Shown here piece after piece: positions 9,354-19,078 of a stretch of 64,000 nt of DNA; position 1 is the first letter of the stretch, and each line of letters begins with the position of its first letter. This DNA is from Buchnera aphidicola (Microlophium carnosum) (GTDB lineage: Bacteria > Pseudomonadota > Gammaproteobacteria > Enterobacterales > Enterobacteriaceae), in NCBI GenBank assembly GCA_011752475.1, contig CP048747.1, forward strand, positions 558,001-622,000. Reading direction: 5' to 3'. A program made the translations under genes and the position numbers. The notes beneath the pieces are model-generated. The model did no database searches. It was not told the DNA's origin and saw only the letters and a list, made by a program, of their open reading frames with translations.

Positions 9354-10118
9354 CTATAGTGTATTAACTACATCTAATAATTCTATGTCAAAAATTAAAG
9401 TAGAGTTTTTTGGAATTCCATTAACTTCTTTTTCTCCATATGCCAAATTAGGTGGTATTACTAATTTTATTTTACCGCCTTTTTTTATATATTTTAAACC
9501 TTCTTGCCAACCTAATATAACATCTTTTAACATCAATGATATAGGTTTCCCTCTGCTATAAGAATTATCAAATTCTATTCCATTAATTAGTGTACCTTTA
9601 TAATGCACAGTAATTTTTGCATCATTTGTCAATATCTCGCCCTCTCCTTCTCTTTCTATAAAATATAAGAGACCACTAGAGGTTTTCTTGACATCCTTCA
9701 TTTTAGAAAAATTTTTCATATAAAGTTCGCCTTGAATGAAGTTTTCTTTTGCATTTTTTTTAAATTCAACTTTATTTGCATTTTTTAATTTTTCTTCGAA
9801 CTTCTTGAGAATTGAAAAGATTTCTTGATGTGAAAGTTTTAAATTACCAGAAATAGCATCTTCTATTCCTTTTAAAAGACTATTTTTATCTAATTTAATA
9901 CCCAATTTTTTTTGTTTTTCAAAAGATTGATTCACATAATTACCTAATGAAACACCTAAAGCATAACCTAATTTTTCATTTTGGTTGTGCAATGTATTAT
10001 TTATTTTTGAAGAAGATTGGAAATAGATATCAGGTACAGGTTCTGATATTGAAAACGACTTTGGAACGTATAATATTAAACAAATTAATATTATTTTTTT
10101 TAGAAGAAAAAAAATCAT
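9354..10118 (-). CDS. fkpA: FKBP-type peptidyl-prolyl isomerase FkpA
   Basis: FkpA is a periplasmic proline isomerase and chaperone. The product is about 254 residues when started at the ATG at 10118, which has GGAG six bases upstream; a TTG four codons earlier is in frame but less likely. An N-terminal hydrophobic stretch (KKIILICLILYVPKSF) is a signal peptide. The helical dimerisation domain (about 40-130) is followed by the FKBP domain, with VHYKGTLINGIEFDNSY and GGKIKLVIPPNLAYG as substrate-pocket motifs. The E. coli protein has 270 residues; the shortfall is mainly the C-terminal tail. Confidence 0.97.
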   Translation of the reverse strand: MIFFLLKKIILICLILYVPKSFSISEPVPDIYFQSSSKINNTLHNQNEKLGYALGVSLGNYVNQSFEKQKKLGIKLDKNSLLKGIEDAISGNLKLSHQEIFSILKKFEEKLKNANKVEFKKNAKENFIQGELYMKNFSKMKDVKKTSSGLLYFIEREGEGEILTNDAKITVHYKGTLINGIEFDNSYSRGKPISLMLKDVILGWQEGLKYIKKGGKIKLVIPPNLAYGEKEVNGIPKNSTLIFDIELLDVVNTL

Positions 10119-10484
10119 TAATAACTCCAAAAAACATAAAATATTACATATTTTATTATCGATATATTTTTATGCAGTATATGTTTTTTTTAATATATTT
10201 TAAATAATTTTCTTTAAAATAGACAAATTTTCCGCTTAAAAAAATTAAATTAATATATTTTATTGTTACTTTCTTAATTTTCTTAAAAAAATTTTTCAGT
10301 TAAAACTATAGAAATAAAAAAGTATTTTATTTATTAAAATAATAATAAGTAAAAGATAAAATTTACAGAAAAAACAATATAAAATTAAGTATAATTTAAT
10401 TTTATTAAAAATGAAAAAAAATATATTAATTATATTACAAAGTATAACCACGTAGACATTTAATTATAACAGCACTCTTAATTG
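10119..10484. other. AT-rich spacer between fkpA and the argD relic
   Basis: About 365 bases of very AT-rich sequence upstream of fkpA. No gene, tRNA or clear hairpin was recognised; only the fkpA promoter is expected here. Confidence 0.6.
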
Positions 10485-11740
10485 TTATAAAAAATAAACA
10501 CTAATTCTTATTAAGAAACATTTTGCTAGAGTATGATAAAAATATTTAATACTTTCAATAATCTCACATTCTCTAATAATTAATGAAGGTGCCAAACAAA
10601 TTACATTATCACTAGTTGTAAGAAAAATAATACCTTCTCAAAATATAAAATTGAATATTTTATATATTTTATAAGAAAAATTTAATTGTAATAGTATGCC
10701 GATTAATAATCCTTAACTCCTTTTATGTCTACAAATCATTTTAAACGTTTGTTAATAATATTTAATTTAGACATTATTCTTTTATATTTTTTGATAATTC
10801 CCGAAAAAAATTTTTTAGTATTAATAATATCAATAACAAATTCTGCTACTGCAACAGCAACAGTATTTCCACTATATGTAGTGTGTCATGTATTCCAAAG
10901 CTTTATTACTGATAAAAATTTATTTGTAGTTAATATGGAATTGATCGAAAGATCTGTACCTAAAAACTTTTCAAGAGTCAAAATATCTGGAGTAACACTA
11001 TAATATTAATAACAAAACAATTTTTTAGTTTTACCCATTTTAGTTTATATTTTATCAAAAATTAAAAGTGCATTATATTGATTACATAACTCTCTTAATT
11101 TTCTTATAAAAGTAACAATTGCTAGTATTATTCCTCTCTCCCTTAAATCCGCGCCAAAACTACTACACATGTATGGTTATTAATTATATTTTTTACAGTG
11201 TTAGTATTATTAAATTAAGCATGTATTATTCCTAAAGTTTTAAACCAAAATTATCAGAATATTTTTGATTTTTCACTAATAGAAACAGTAAAAAATGTAC
11301 ATCTATGGAATGAGTTATAAAAAAATAATGCTATTTTCTTTCAAAATTATATGTTTTATCTGAATAATAATATGCTAACTTAAAAGCAACTTCGTTAGCT
11401 TTCGAACTAGAATTTGCAAAAAATCCTCGTAAATGAAAATCTAGAAGATACTAATGTTTCAGCTCATCTAAGATCTGTTTTATTAGTAAAAATATTACTA
11501 ACATGCTAGAAAATTTTACTTTTATTTTTTAAAGTTTTATTTAATAAAGAATAACAATGTTCTTATGATATAACTCTAATTCCTACAGAAAAATCAATAT
11601 ATTCTTTTCCTGTTTAATCCGAAATACGACTACCTTTTCCTATTATAGGAATAAAAGAAATTAGATGATGAATAAGTAAAATAAACTTATCGAAAGTATC
11701 TCGTGTAATTAAAGTTTTTTTTGATATTATGAAATTTCCT
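10485..11740 (-). pseudogene. argD: Degraded argD (acetylornithine/succinyldiaminopimelate aminotransferase)
   Basis: ArgD is a PLP aminotransferase used in arginine synthesis and, in enterics, also for succinyl-diaminopimelate in lysine synthesis. Minus-strand fragments in several frames follow the E. coli protein in order: ITRDTFDKF and FIPIIGKGSRISD near 11,690, then TGKEYIDFSVGIRV, FHRCTFFTVSI near 11,290, SVTPDILTLEKFLG near 10,970 (the PLP lysine position survives), TYSGNTVAVAVAEFVIDIIN near 10,860 and ICLAPSLIIRECEII near 10,580. Many stops and frame changes interrupt it, for example at the histidine-rich segment near 10,890. The outer limits are estimates. It lies between fkpA and tsgA, its place in E. 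coli-like order. A 92-codon plus-strand reading frame inside it is not a gene. Confidence 0.9.
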
Positions 11741-12052
11741 AAAATATATTTATTACTATCGCAAACTCATAGAAACTTAATTTAAAAAAAAAGAATAAAA
11801 ATTCTAAAATACATACAGAACTTACAAATAAAATATACATTATATTTTGTTAAAATTAAACTTCTTTATTGATCAAATTTAAAACATTCATTATTTTTTA
11901 TTAAAGATTCAAGAAAATAAAATACTATTTTATATAGCATATATATAAATTTAATTATTACATAGCATCCTACAATATATTAAAAAATTACAAAAAAATA
12001 TAATGTATTCAATTCTGTTTGTATCAAAAATTCAGAGAAAAGGTCATCAAAT
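11741..12052. other. AT-rich spacer upstream of tsgA
   Basis: About 310 bases with no recognised gene. It holds the start-side remains of argD, which can no longer be delimited, and presumably the tsgA promoter. An AAAGG sequence about ten bases before the tsgA ATG is the likely ribosome-binding site. Confidence 0.5.
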
Positions 12053-13219
12053 ATGAAAGATATTAATCGAATGGGACTAACATGGATCAGTTTTTTATCA
12101 TATGCATTTACCGGAGCGCTAGTTGTTGTCACTGGCATGATTATGGGTAATATTGCTGATTATTTTCGTTTATCTATATCTCAGATGAGTAATACATTTA
12201 CTTTTTTAAATGCAGGAATATTAATATCAATTTTTATAAATTCTTGGCTAATAGAAATTGTATCCCTAAAAAAACAGCTAATATTTGGATTTATACTGAC
12301 TATTATAGCTATCATCGGTATAGTTTTCTGTAATAGTATATTTTTGTTTTCAATAAATATGTTCATACTGGGTTTAGTAAGTGGAATTACTATGTCAATT
12401 GGTACATTTATTATTACTCATTTATACTCAGGATCAAAAAGAGGTTCTCAATTGCTATTAACTGATTCTTTTTTTAGTATGTCTGGAATGATATTTCCGA
12501 TCATTACCGCTTATCTTTTAGAAAAAAAAATTACTTGGTATTGGACTTATGTATGTATAGGAATCATCTATTTGTTAATTTTTTTTCTAACAATAAATAT
12601 AAATTTTATAAACTTTAAACGTGACATAAAAAATATTAAAGAAATAAAAGAAAAGTGGAACTTTAATGTACTGTTATTATCAATTTCAGCATTATTCTAT
12701 ATCTTAGGACAATTAAGTTTTATTTCTTGGGTGCCGCAATATGCTGCTAAAATCATGAATATTGATATAAAAAAAACTGGTAGTTTAGTGAGCAGTTTTT
12801 GGATGTCTTACATGATTGGAATGTGGTTTTTTAGTTTGATAATTAAGTTTTTTAACTTATATCGTATGTTTATCTTTCTTACCAGCATTTCTACTATACT
12901 TATGTATTTCTTTATTCATAGTACAATTTTTTTAAATCAACAATATATAATTATTGGTTTAGGATTTTTCTCTAGTGCTATTTATACTATAATTATAACA
13001 TTAGCATCATTACAGACAAAAAAACCTTCCCCAAAATTAATAAACTTAATTTTATTATTTGGTACAATTGGAACTTTACTTACATTTATTGTAACTAGTC
13101 CTATAGTAGAAGTAAAAGGATTATACATGACTTTGATTAGTTCAAACATATTATATGCGACAGTATTTTTTTTGTCTATTTTAATTTATTTTAATAAAAA
13201 ATATCAAAATATTAAATAA
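12053..13219 (+). CDS. tsgA: MFS transporter TsgA
   Basis: TsgA is a major-facilitator-superfamily inner-membrane protein; its substrate is not known. The 388-residue product aligns throughout with E. coli TsgA (393). The starts correspond (RMGLTWISFLSYAFTGALVV) and about twelve hydrophobic segments can be counted. Highly conserved stretches include GNIADYFRLSISQMSNTFT and FILGLVSGITMSIGTF. It is the only plus-strand gene between rpsJ and the tRNA-Ser gene, and one of few transporters in the window, which suggests a useful role in exchange with the host (inference). Confidence 0.95.
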   Translation: MKDINRMGLTWISFLSYAFTGALVVVTGMIMGNIADYFRLSISQMSNTFTFLNAGILISIFINSWLIEIVSLKKQLIFGFILTIIAIIGIVFCNSIFLFSINMFILGLVSGITMSIGTFIITHLYSGSKRGSQLLLTDSFFSMSGMIFPIITAYLLEKKITWYWTYVCIGIIYLLIFFLTININFINFKRDIKNIKEIKEKWNFNVLLLSISALFYILGQLSFISWVPQYAAKIMNIDIKKTGSLVSSFWMSYMIGMWFFSLIIKFFNLYRMFIFLTSISTILMYFFIHSTIFLNQQYIIIGLGFFSSAIYTIIITLASLQTKKPSPKLINLILLFGTIGTLLTFIVTSPIVEVKGLYMTLISSNILYATVFFLSILIYFNKKYQNIK

Positions 13220-13280
13220 CATGCTTTATATATAACAAACATTATTTATTATAAAATAAACTAGAAGAAAAAATTCTGGT

Positions 13281-14303
13281 TTATTTAAATGGTGCAATTA
13301 ATCCTAATTTATCACGTATATCTTTTAAAGTTTTTTCAGATTTTAATTGAGATTTCATTGCGCCTTCATAAGCTATTTTTTTTAAATAAGATTCGTCGTA
13401 ACGATAATTATTATAAGATTTTTGCAATTTAGATAAAAATTTAGATAAATAATCTGCAACAATCTTTTTAAATTCTGAGTACATTATACCTTCTAATTCT
13501 TTTAGTAAAAAACTGATATCTTTATTAGTAATAGCAGAAAGAATTTCTAATAAATTTGAAATTCCTGGTTTTTTTTCTACATCGTAATATATTTTATATG
13601 GCATTTCTGAATCGGTAAAAGCATGTTGTATTTTTAATATAATAGTTGGAATATCGTCTAATAAAAAGATTACATTGTTTTTATTAATATCAGATTTAGA
13701 CATTTTTTTATTTGGTTCCAATAAAGACATAATTTTAGAACCATATTGAGTAATGAGTGGTTCAGGTAATGTAAATATATTACCGTACAAAGTATTAAAT
13801 CGATTAGCTATATTCCGTGTTAATTCTATGTGCTGTTTTTGATCTCGTCCTACTGGAACAAAATTAGTTTGATATAACAAAATATCTGACGCCATTAAAA
13901 TTGGATAATTAAATAAAGCTGCATTTGTTTGTTGTGTACAATTTTGTTTTATGTTTCGTTTAATTTTAAATTGTGTCATACGAAGTAATTCTGAAAATTG
14001 ACTAAAACAATTTAAAATCCAATTTAGTTGACTATGCTGATAAGCATGAGATTGAATAAAAATAATACTTTTATTCGGATCCACCCCGCAAGCTAAATAA
14101 AAAGATAATGTATCAAAAGTAAATGTTTTTAAATCAATTTTATTTTCCTGCATAGTTAGCGCATGCAAATCAGCAACACAATAGAGACATTCATAATCAT
14201 GCTGCATTTTAGACCAATGACGCATTGTACCTATATAATTTCCAAGAGTTAAGTTTCCAGAAGGCTGTACAGCACTAAATAAAATAGGTTTAGAAAAAAT
14301 CAT
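13281..14303 (-). CDS. trpS: Tryptophanyl-tRNA synthetase
   Basis: TrpS charges tRNA-Trp with tryptophan. The 340-residue class I synthetase has the HIGH-like signature in PSGNLTLGNYIG near residue 15 and the KMSKS signature as KKMSKSD near residue 200. The length is close to E. coli TrpS (334). The upstream motif FSAVQPSGNL is family-typical. It is grouped with rpe and dam as in E. coli, where gph also sits between; gph is absent here. Confidence 0.98.
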   Translation of the reverse strand: MIFSKPILFSAVQPSGNLTLGNYIGTMRHWSKMQHDYECLYCVADLHALTMQENKIDLKTFTFDTLSFYLACGVDPNKSIIFIQSHAYQHSQLNWILNCFSQFSELLRMTQFKIKRNIKQNCTQQTNAALFNYPILMASDILLYQTNFVPVGRDQKQHIELTRNIANRFNTLYGNIFTLPEPLITQYGSKIMSLLEPNKKMSKSDINKNNVIFLLDDIPTIILKIQHAFTDSEMPYKIYYDVEKKPGISNLLEILSAITNKDISFLLKELEGIMYSEFKKIVADYLSKFLSKLQKSYNNYRYDESYLKKIAYEGAMKSQLKSEKTLKDIRDKLGLIAPFK

Positions 14304-14323
14304 TGCATATCCTAAATAAAATG

Positions 14324-15010
14324 TTAATGAATAGATCTAGAACAAACATGTTGCAATTCTTTTCGAATTTTTTTAATGATAAGCTCATAATTAGAATACT
14401 TAAATAATCCAGATCCGATAACAAAAACATTAGCTCCAGCTAATGCAATCTCAGCAATATTATTTAGTTTTACTCCACCATCTACTTCTAAAAGAATGTC
14501 AGGAAAATTAGCATCAATCATTTTTCTTACTTCACGTAATTTATCTAATGTAGATGGTAAAAAAGACTGATTACCAAATCCCGGATTTACTGACATTAAT
14601 AAAATTAAATCTAATTTTTCTAGTATATGATCAAGAAAATTAAGTGGTGTAGCAGGATTAAATGCTAATCCTGCTTTACATCCATGTTCCTTAATTAACT
14701 GTAATGTTCGTTCAATATGAAGCGTTGCTTCTGGATGAAAAGTAATAAAAGTTGCTCCTGCTTTAGCAAATTGAGGAATTAAATTATCTACTGGTTTTAC
14801 CATTAAATGAACATCAATTGGTGCGTTAATATTATAATTGCGCAATGATTCTAAGATCATAGGACCCATAGTTAAATTCGGTACATAATGATTATCCATA
14901 ACATCAAAATGTATCAAATCACTTCCTGCATCTATTGCTTTTTTTGTATCTTTTCCTAAACGAGCAAAATCAGCAGATAAAATTGATGGAGCTAAAAAAA
15001 AATTTTTCAT
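14324..15010 (-). CDS. rpe: Ribulose-phosphate 3-epimerase
   Basis: Rpe interconverts ribulose 5-phosphate and xylulose 5-phosphate in the pentose phosphate pathway. The 228-residue TIM barrel starts APSILSADFARLG and has the metal and catalytic elements VIHFDVMDNHYVPNLT-like (LIHFDVMDNHYVPN), DVHLMVKP, MSVNPGFGNQSF and EVDGGVK. All expected Asp and His residues are visible. It is 42 bases downstream of dam and 20 upstream of trpS, consistent with one transcript. Confidence 0.98.
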   Translation of the reverse strand: MKNFFLAPSILSADFARLGKDTKKAIDAGSDLIHFDVMDNHYVPNLTMGPMILESLRNYNINAPIDVHLMVKPVDNLIPQFAKAGATFITFHPEATLHIERTLQLIKEHGCKAGLAFNPATPLNFLDHILEKLDLILLMSVNPGFGNQSFLPSTLDKLREVRKMIDANFPDILLEVDGGVKLNNIAEIALAGANVFVIGSGLFKYSNYELIIKKIRKELQHVCSRSIH

Positions 15011-15052
15011 CTTAATTTTCCTATCTTTAATCTGAATTAATTTATTATAATT

Positions 15053-15865
15053 TTAATTATATAAAGCTAATAATTCATTAAATTTTTTCCGATTTTTTAC
15101 GGTGCAACTAATAGAACGTTTAGATTTTATAAAATATAAGAAAGCTTTTTGGTATAATATACGTGTTAATAAAATATCTTGATTTGATACTAAAAAAGGA
15201 ATAGATTTTTTTTTAAAAATAGATTCTATAAGATATACTAATTTTTTATGTTCATAAAAATCAAAATGATTAATATAATATCTAGTAAAATTCGAAGTTT
15301 TAGATAAAGGCAAATAAGGTGGATCACAGTATACTACAGAATCAGTTTTAATTTTTTTTAATGTATTATTATAAGAAGAACAAATAAACACTGCTTTTTG
15401 AGCATGTTCAGAAAATTGATATAATTCTTTTTGTGGAAAATATGGTTTTTGATAACTTCCAAAAGGAACATTGAATTCTCCTTTTAAATTATATCGACAT
15501 AATCCATTATAGCAATGTCTATTTAAATATAAGAAAATCAGTGCTTTTTGATAATTGTTAGAACTACTATTAAATATAGTGCGATGTATAGAATAAAAAT
15601 CTAGTTTATTGGTGCGAGGGGTAAAAAAAAATTGTGCATCATTAATAAAATCTAAAAAACGAGTTTTAACAATATTAAATAAATTAATAAGATCACTATT
15701 AATATCTGCTAAAATATAATTATTATAGTTAGTATTCAAGAATACTGAACCGGCACCTACAAATGGTTCAATTAAACATTTTCTTTCGGGAAGGATTTTA
15801 AGGATATAGTCTAACATTAAATATTTTCCTCCTGCCCATTTTAGAAAAGAACGTTTTTTTTTCAT
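15053..15865 (-). CDS. dam: DNA adenine methylase Dam
   Basis: Dam methylates the adenine of GATC and marks the parental strand for mismatch repair. The 270-residue product (E. coli 278) has the SAM motif FLKWAGGKYLMLDYI at the N-terminus, EPFVGAGSVF, and the catalytic DPPY motif in VVYCDPPYLPLS. It lies upstream of rpe as in E. coli; damX, normally between aroB and dam, is missing, leaving a 294-base spacer (15866-16159) without recognisable content. mutL in this window would use the same methylation signal if the rest of the repair system is present. Confidence 0.97.
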   Translation of the reverse strand: MKKKRSFLKWAGGKYLMLDYILKILPERKCLIEPFVGAGSVFLNTNYNNYILADINSDLINLFNIVKTRFLDFINDAQFFFTPRTNKLDFYSIHRTIFNSSSNNYQKALIFLYLNRHCYNGLCRYNLKGEFNVPFGSYQKPYFPQKELYQFSEHAQKAVFICSSYNNTLKKIKTDSVVYCDPPYLPLSKTSNFTRYYINHFDFYEHKKLVYLIESIFKKKSIPFLVSNQDILLTRILYQKAFLYFIKSKRSISCTVKNRKKFNELLALYN

Positions 15866-16159
15866 AAAATATCTATATTATTTGATTTAGTTTGAGGTGC
15901 AATCTTTTTAAAATGTTATTTTTACTCTCTATAGTTTTATTTGATAATTTAAAACATATTAATTATAAAATATTTTTTGAATATTTTGTTAACAAATATG
16001 TGATTTTAAAAAGAAAAAATTTTTTATTCTAAATATAAATTTTGCATTAAAAATATGGAATAGATAATTTCCTTCTAAAGAATAAAACTATAAGAGCAAA
16101 AAATAGTTAAAAACTATATGATGATATTAGATAATTTTAATATTTTAGACGAAAACAAT

Positions 16160-17242
16160 TTATTGAGAATTTTTAATAGCAGTTAAAATAATGTTTTTAT
16201 CTATATTATTATAGATTTCTGCTTTTCCAACAGAGAGCGGAAGTACTAGTCTAATTTCTCCTGAAATTACTTTTTTATCTCTCATCATATATGGGATATA
16301 TGAAGCAGCAGACATATTTTTTGGTCCTTTTATAGGTAAACCAGTTCTTTGTAATAAAACAAGTATTCTTTTAAAATCAATTGTTTTTAAGAGTCCTAAT
16401 AATTCAGCAGTGCGTGCAGCCATAACTATACCCACTGATATTGCTTCTCCATGTAGCCAATTTCCATATCCGGCATGCACTTCGATCGCATGACCATATG
16501 TATGACCAAGATTCAATAATGCTCTAAAATTATTTTCTCTTTCATCTAAAGAAATTAATTGTGATTTTAACTCACAACATTTTTTTATACAATAAGACAT
16601 AGCTGTATGATTAAGAGCTAAAATAGATTCAATGTTTTCTTCTAACCAAGAAAAAAATGTTTCATCAAAAATAATAGCATATTTAATTACTTCTGCCATA
16701 CCAGATACTAATTCAGTATATGGAAGTGTGTTCAAGCAATCGATGTCAATGATTACAGAAGATGGTTGCCAAAAAGAACCAATCATGTTTTTACCAAGTA
16801 AATGATTCACAGCTGTTTTTCCTCCAACAGAAGCATCTACTTGAGATAAAAGAGTAGTTGGTATTTGAATAAAACGTACGCCTCTTTGATAAACAGAAGC
16901 AGCAAAACCAGCTAAATCACCTATCACACCTCCACCTAACGCAACGATAGTTGTATCGCGAGCATGTTTTTTTTCTAATAAAGCAGAAATTATTAGCTCC
17001 ATCTCATTTAATGTTTTATACTGTTCACCATCTGATAAAATTACTTGATCTATTTTAATTCCAGACTTTCTTAAATGATAAAAAATTTTATCTTTTAAAA
17101 GATTAGCTAGTGTTTTATTAGTCACTAACATTGCTTGATCACCAGGTTTTAAAGGCCAGAAGATATTATCTTCTTGAATAATACCAGATCCTATATTAAT
17201 AGGATAACTACGTTCTCCTAGAACAACTTTTAATCGTTCCAC
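16160..17242 (-). CDS. aroB: 3-dehydroquinate synthase
   Basis: AroB converts DAHP to 3-dehydroquinate, the second step of the shikimate pathway that supplies chorismate for aromatic amino acids. The 360-residue product (E. coli 362) has the NAD-binding GGGVIGDLAGFAASVYQRG and the zinc-ligand regions, with EVIKYAIIFD, LLNLGHTYGHAIE and HGEAISVG all recognisable. It lies 40 bases after aroK, the E. coli arrangement. Its retention fits a symbiont that feeds its host phenylalanine and tryptophan. Confidence 0.98.
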   Translation of the reverse strand: MERLKVVLGERSYPINIGSGIIQEDNIFWPLKPGDQAMLVTNKTLANLLKDKIFYHLRKSGIKIDQVILSDGEQYKTLNEMELIISALLEKKHARDTTIVALGGGVIGDLAGFAASVYQRGVRFIQIPTTLLSQVDASVGGKTAVNHLLGKNMIGSFWQPSSVIIDIDCLNTLPYTELVSGMAEVIKYAIIFDETFFSWLEENIESILALNHTAMSYCIKKCCELKSQLISLDERENNFRALLNLGHTYGHAIEVHAGYGNWLHGEAISVGIVMAARTAELLGLLKTIDFKRILVLLQRTGLPIKGPKNMSAASYIPYMMRDKKVISGEIRLVLPLSVGKAEIYNNIDKNIILTAIKNSQ

Positions 17243-17282
17243 AATGTTTTATACTCCACATATTCTTTATTATTGGTCTTGA

Positions 17283-17804
17283 TTATATTTCTTCTAATAA
17301 ACGAATTATATTAAAAGCTACAGATTTAGCACTGTAATCATCAGTTTGAACTTTTATATCTGCAATTTCTTCATATAAAGGATTTCTTTCATGAGCTAGA
17401 TTTTCTAATATAATGCGATTTGAGGTAACAGATTGTAATAATGGTCTTGTTTTATCTCTTTTAGTACGTGCTAATTGTTTTTCAATTGTTGTTTCTAAAT
17501 AAACAACAATACCACGAGATGATAGAAAATTACGAGTTTCTTTAAACTTGACTGAACCTCCTCCGGTAGCAAGAACAATACCTTGTTTAATAGTTAATTC
17601 ATCAATAATTTTTCGTTCTCTCAAACGAAAACCACTTTCACCTTCTACATCAAATACCCAACTTATATCAGCTCCAGTACGCTTCTCAATTTCTTGATCA
17701 GAATCAAAAAATTCCATGTTAAGTTGTTGAGACAATTGACGACCAATAGTACTTTTTCCGGCACCCATAGGACCAACTAGAAAAATATTTCGTTTTTCTG
17801 CCAT
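17283..17804 (-). CDS. aroK: Shikimate kinase I
   Basis: AroK phosphorylates shikimate at the 3-hydroxyl using ATP. The start is placed at MAEKRNIFLVGPMGAGKST, identical to the E. coli start and giving the same 173-residue length; a TTG 12 codons upstream is also in frame. The Walker A (GPMGAGKST), the shikimate-binding DSDQEIEKRTGAD and ATGGGSV are intact. It forms a unit with aroB. The spacer upstream carries an unusually GC-rich patch, listed separately. Confidence 0.98.
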   Translation of the reverse strand: MAEKRNIFLVGPMGAGKSTIGRQLSQQLNMEFFDSDQEIEKRTGADISWVFDVEGESGFRLRERKIIDELTIKQGIVLATGGGSVKFKETRNFLSSRGIVVYLETTIEKQLARTKRDKTRPLLQSVTSNRIILENLAHERNPLYEEIADIKVQTDDYSAKSVAFNIIRLLEEI

Positions 17805-18205
17805 TTTTTTATTACTAGGATAATTCGTTAATAATACCAATGCTCAGCATATTTTGCCGGCAGGACATAAACACACGCGAAAATAGAATAAAATAAATTA
17901 TAATAATTTTTAAATGTAGAAATATTTTATATTATTTTTTCATTAATCAATTCAATCCTTTTTATTAATACAGCAAAAATATAACAATAACTATCTTTTA
18001 AAAATATAATAAAAATATATTCTATCAGAATCAGCATAATTTTTTCTATTTTTATTTTAAAAAAGATATCTTTTTTTGCTGATATAAAAAAATATTAAGT
18101 GTTATTCAAAAAAAATATAATATAGATAAGTAAAAACTTGACGCAGTTGATTTTTTTATATTAAAATACAATAAAAGCAATTTTTTTAATATTTTTTTAA
18201 AAAAT
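17805..18205. other. Spacer between aroK and tRNA-Ser
   Basis: About 400 bases. Most of it is AT-rich with no recognised gene, but 17841-17880 stands out: 20 of its 40 bases are G or C, including a perfect palindrome TGCCGGCA at 17855-17862. It lies 37-76 bases upstream of the aroK start on the minus strand, where a leader or promoter would be. Function unknown. Confidence 0.5.
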
Positions 18206-18290
18206 GGTGAGATGTCCGAGAGGCTTAAGGAGCACGCTTGGAAAGCGTGTATATGGCAACGTATCAAGGGTTCGAATCCCTTTCTCACCA
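18206..18290 (+). tRNA. serX: tRNA-Ser (anticodon GGA)
   Basis: A class II tRNA of 85 bases. The acceptor arms GGTGAGA and TCTCACC pair perfectly; the anticodon arm is CACGC-TTGGAAA-GCGTG with anticodon GGA; a long variable arm follows, then the T arm AAGGG-TTCGAAT-CCCTT. It reads UCC and UCU codons. CCA is not encoded: the acceptor is followed by A and a run of A, so the discriminator is apparently A, not the G found in enteric tRNA-Ser. The symbol is a guess by anticodon class. Confidence 0.95.
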
Positions 18291-18329
18291 AAAAAATATA
18301 TATTGTGAATTTAGAAACAAAATATTTTT

Positions 18330-19034
18330 TTATAAAATTGACTCTAGAGCTAATTCAATCATATCATTAAACGTCGACTCTCTTTCTATTGATGAAAGAG
18401 ATTTTTTATTTATAATATGATCAGATACTGTACATATTGACAATGCTTGAGCTTTTAATTCAGAAGCCACTCCATATATTCCTGCAGTCTCCATATCAAC
18501 TCCTATAATATTATATTTCTTTAAAATATTTAGCATTATATTGTCATCATTATAAAAAGAATCTGTGGTAAAAAAATTACCAATAGAGACTTTAATATTC
18601 ATTTTTCTTGCAACTGAAACTATATTATAAATTAAATCAAAATCTGCAATAGCAGAAAAATCATGGTTATTAAATTTTATTCTATGTACTTTCGAATCAG
18701 TAGAAGCACCCATACTAATCACTATATCACGTAACTTTATGTCATCTCTTACAGCACCACAAGTTCCTATACGAATAATTTTTTTTACATTAAATTCAAC
18801 AATTAATTCTCGTGTATAAAGAGAAGCCGATGGTATACCGATACCATGACTCATTATTGAAACTTTTCGATTTTTGTAAAATCCAGTATAAGCTAACATT
18901 AAGCGAGTATTATTAATTTGAATATAATTATTTAAATATTTTTCAGTAATATATTTTGCTCGTATTGGATCTCCTGGCATAAGAACGACATCTGAAAAAT
19001 CATTTTTTTTACTACTTATATGAGGAGTAGACAC
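18330..19034 (-). CDS. deoD: Purine-nucleoside phosphorylase DeoD
   Basis: DeoD phosphorolyses purine (deoxy)ribonucleosides to the free base and ribose 1-phosphate. The 234-residue hexameric-type enzyme has MPGDPIRAKYI near the N-terminus, the SHGIGIPSASLYTREL and RIGTCGAVRDDI motifs, and VDMETAGIYGVA for ribose binding; the catalytic Asp is in CTVSDHI. E. coli DeoD has 239 residues. It follows deoB by 44 bases, so the two probably form a salvage operon in which DeoB processes the pentose 1-phosphate. Confidence 0.97.
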   Translation of the reverse strand: MSTPHISSKKNDFSDVVLMPGDPIRAKYITEKYLNNYIQINNTRLMLAYTGFYKNRKVSIMSHGIGIPSASLYTRELIVEFNVKKIIRIGTCGAVRDDIKLRDIVISMGASTDSKVHRIKFNNHDFSAIADFDLIYNIVSVARKMNIKVSIGNFFTTDSFYNDDNIMLNILKKYNIIGVDMETAGIYGVASELKAQALSICTVSDHIINKKSLSSIERESTFNDMIELALESIL

Positions 19035-19078
19035 TAATTTTTTCCTTTTTTTACATATAAAAAATAGACCTTAAATTT

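Noticed and set aside
10725..11003. Plus-strand reading frame of 92 codons
   Set aside because: It is antisense to the argD relic; the minus strand here encodes recognisable ArgD pieces and the plus frame has no family match.
18106..18420. Short reading frames on both strands across the tRNA-Ser gene
   Set aside because: They overlap the tRNA and the deoD end and have no coding signal.
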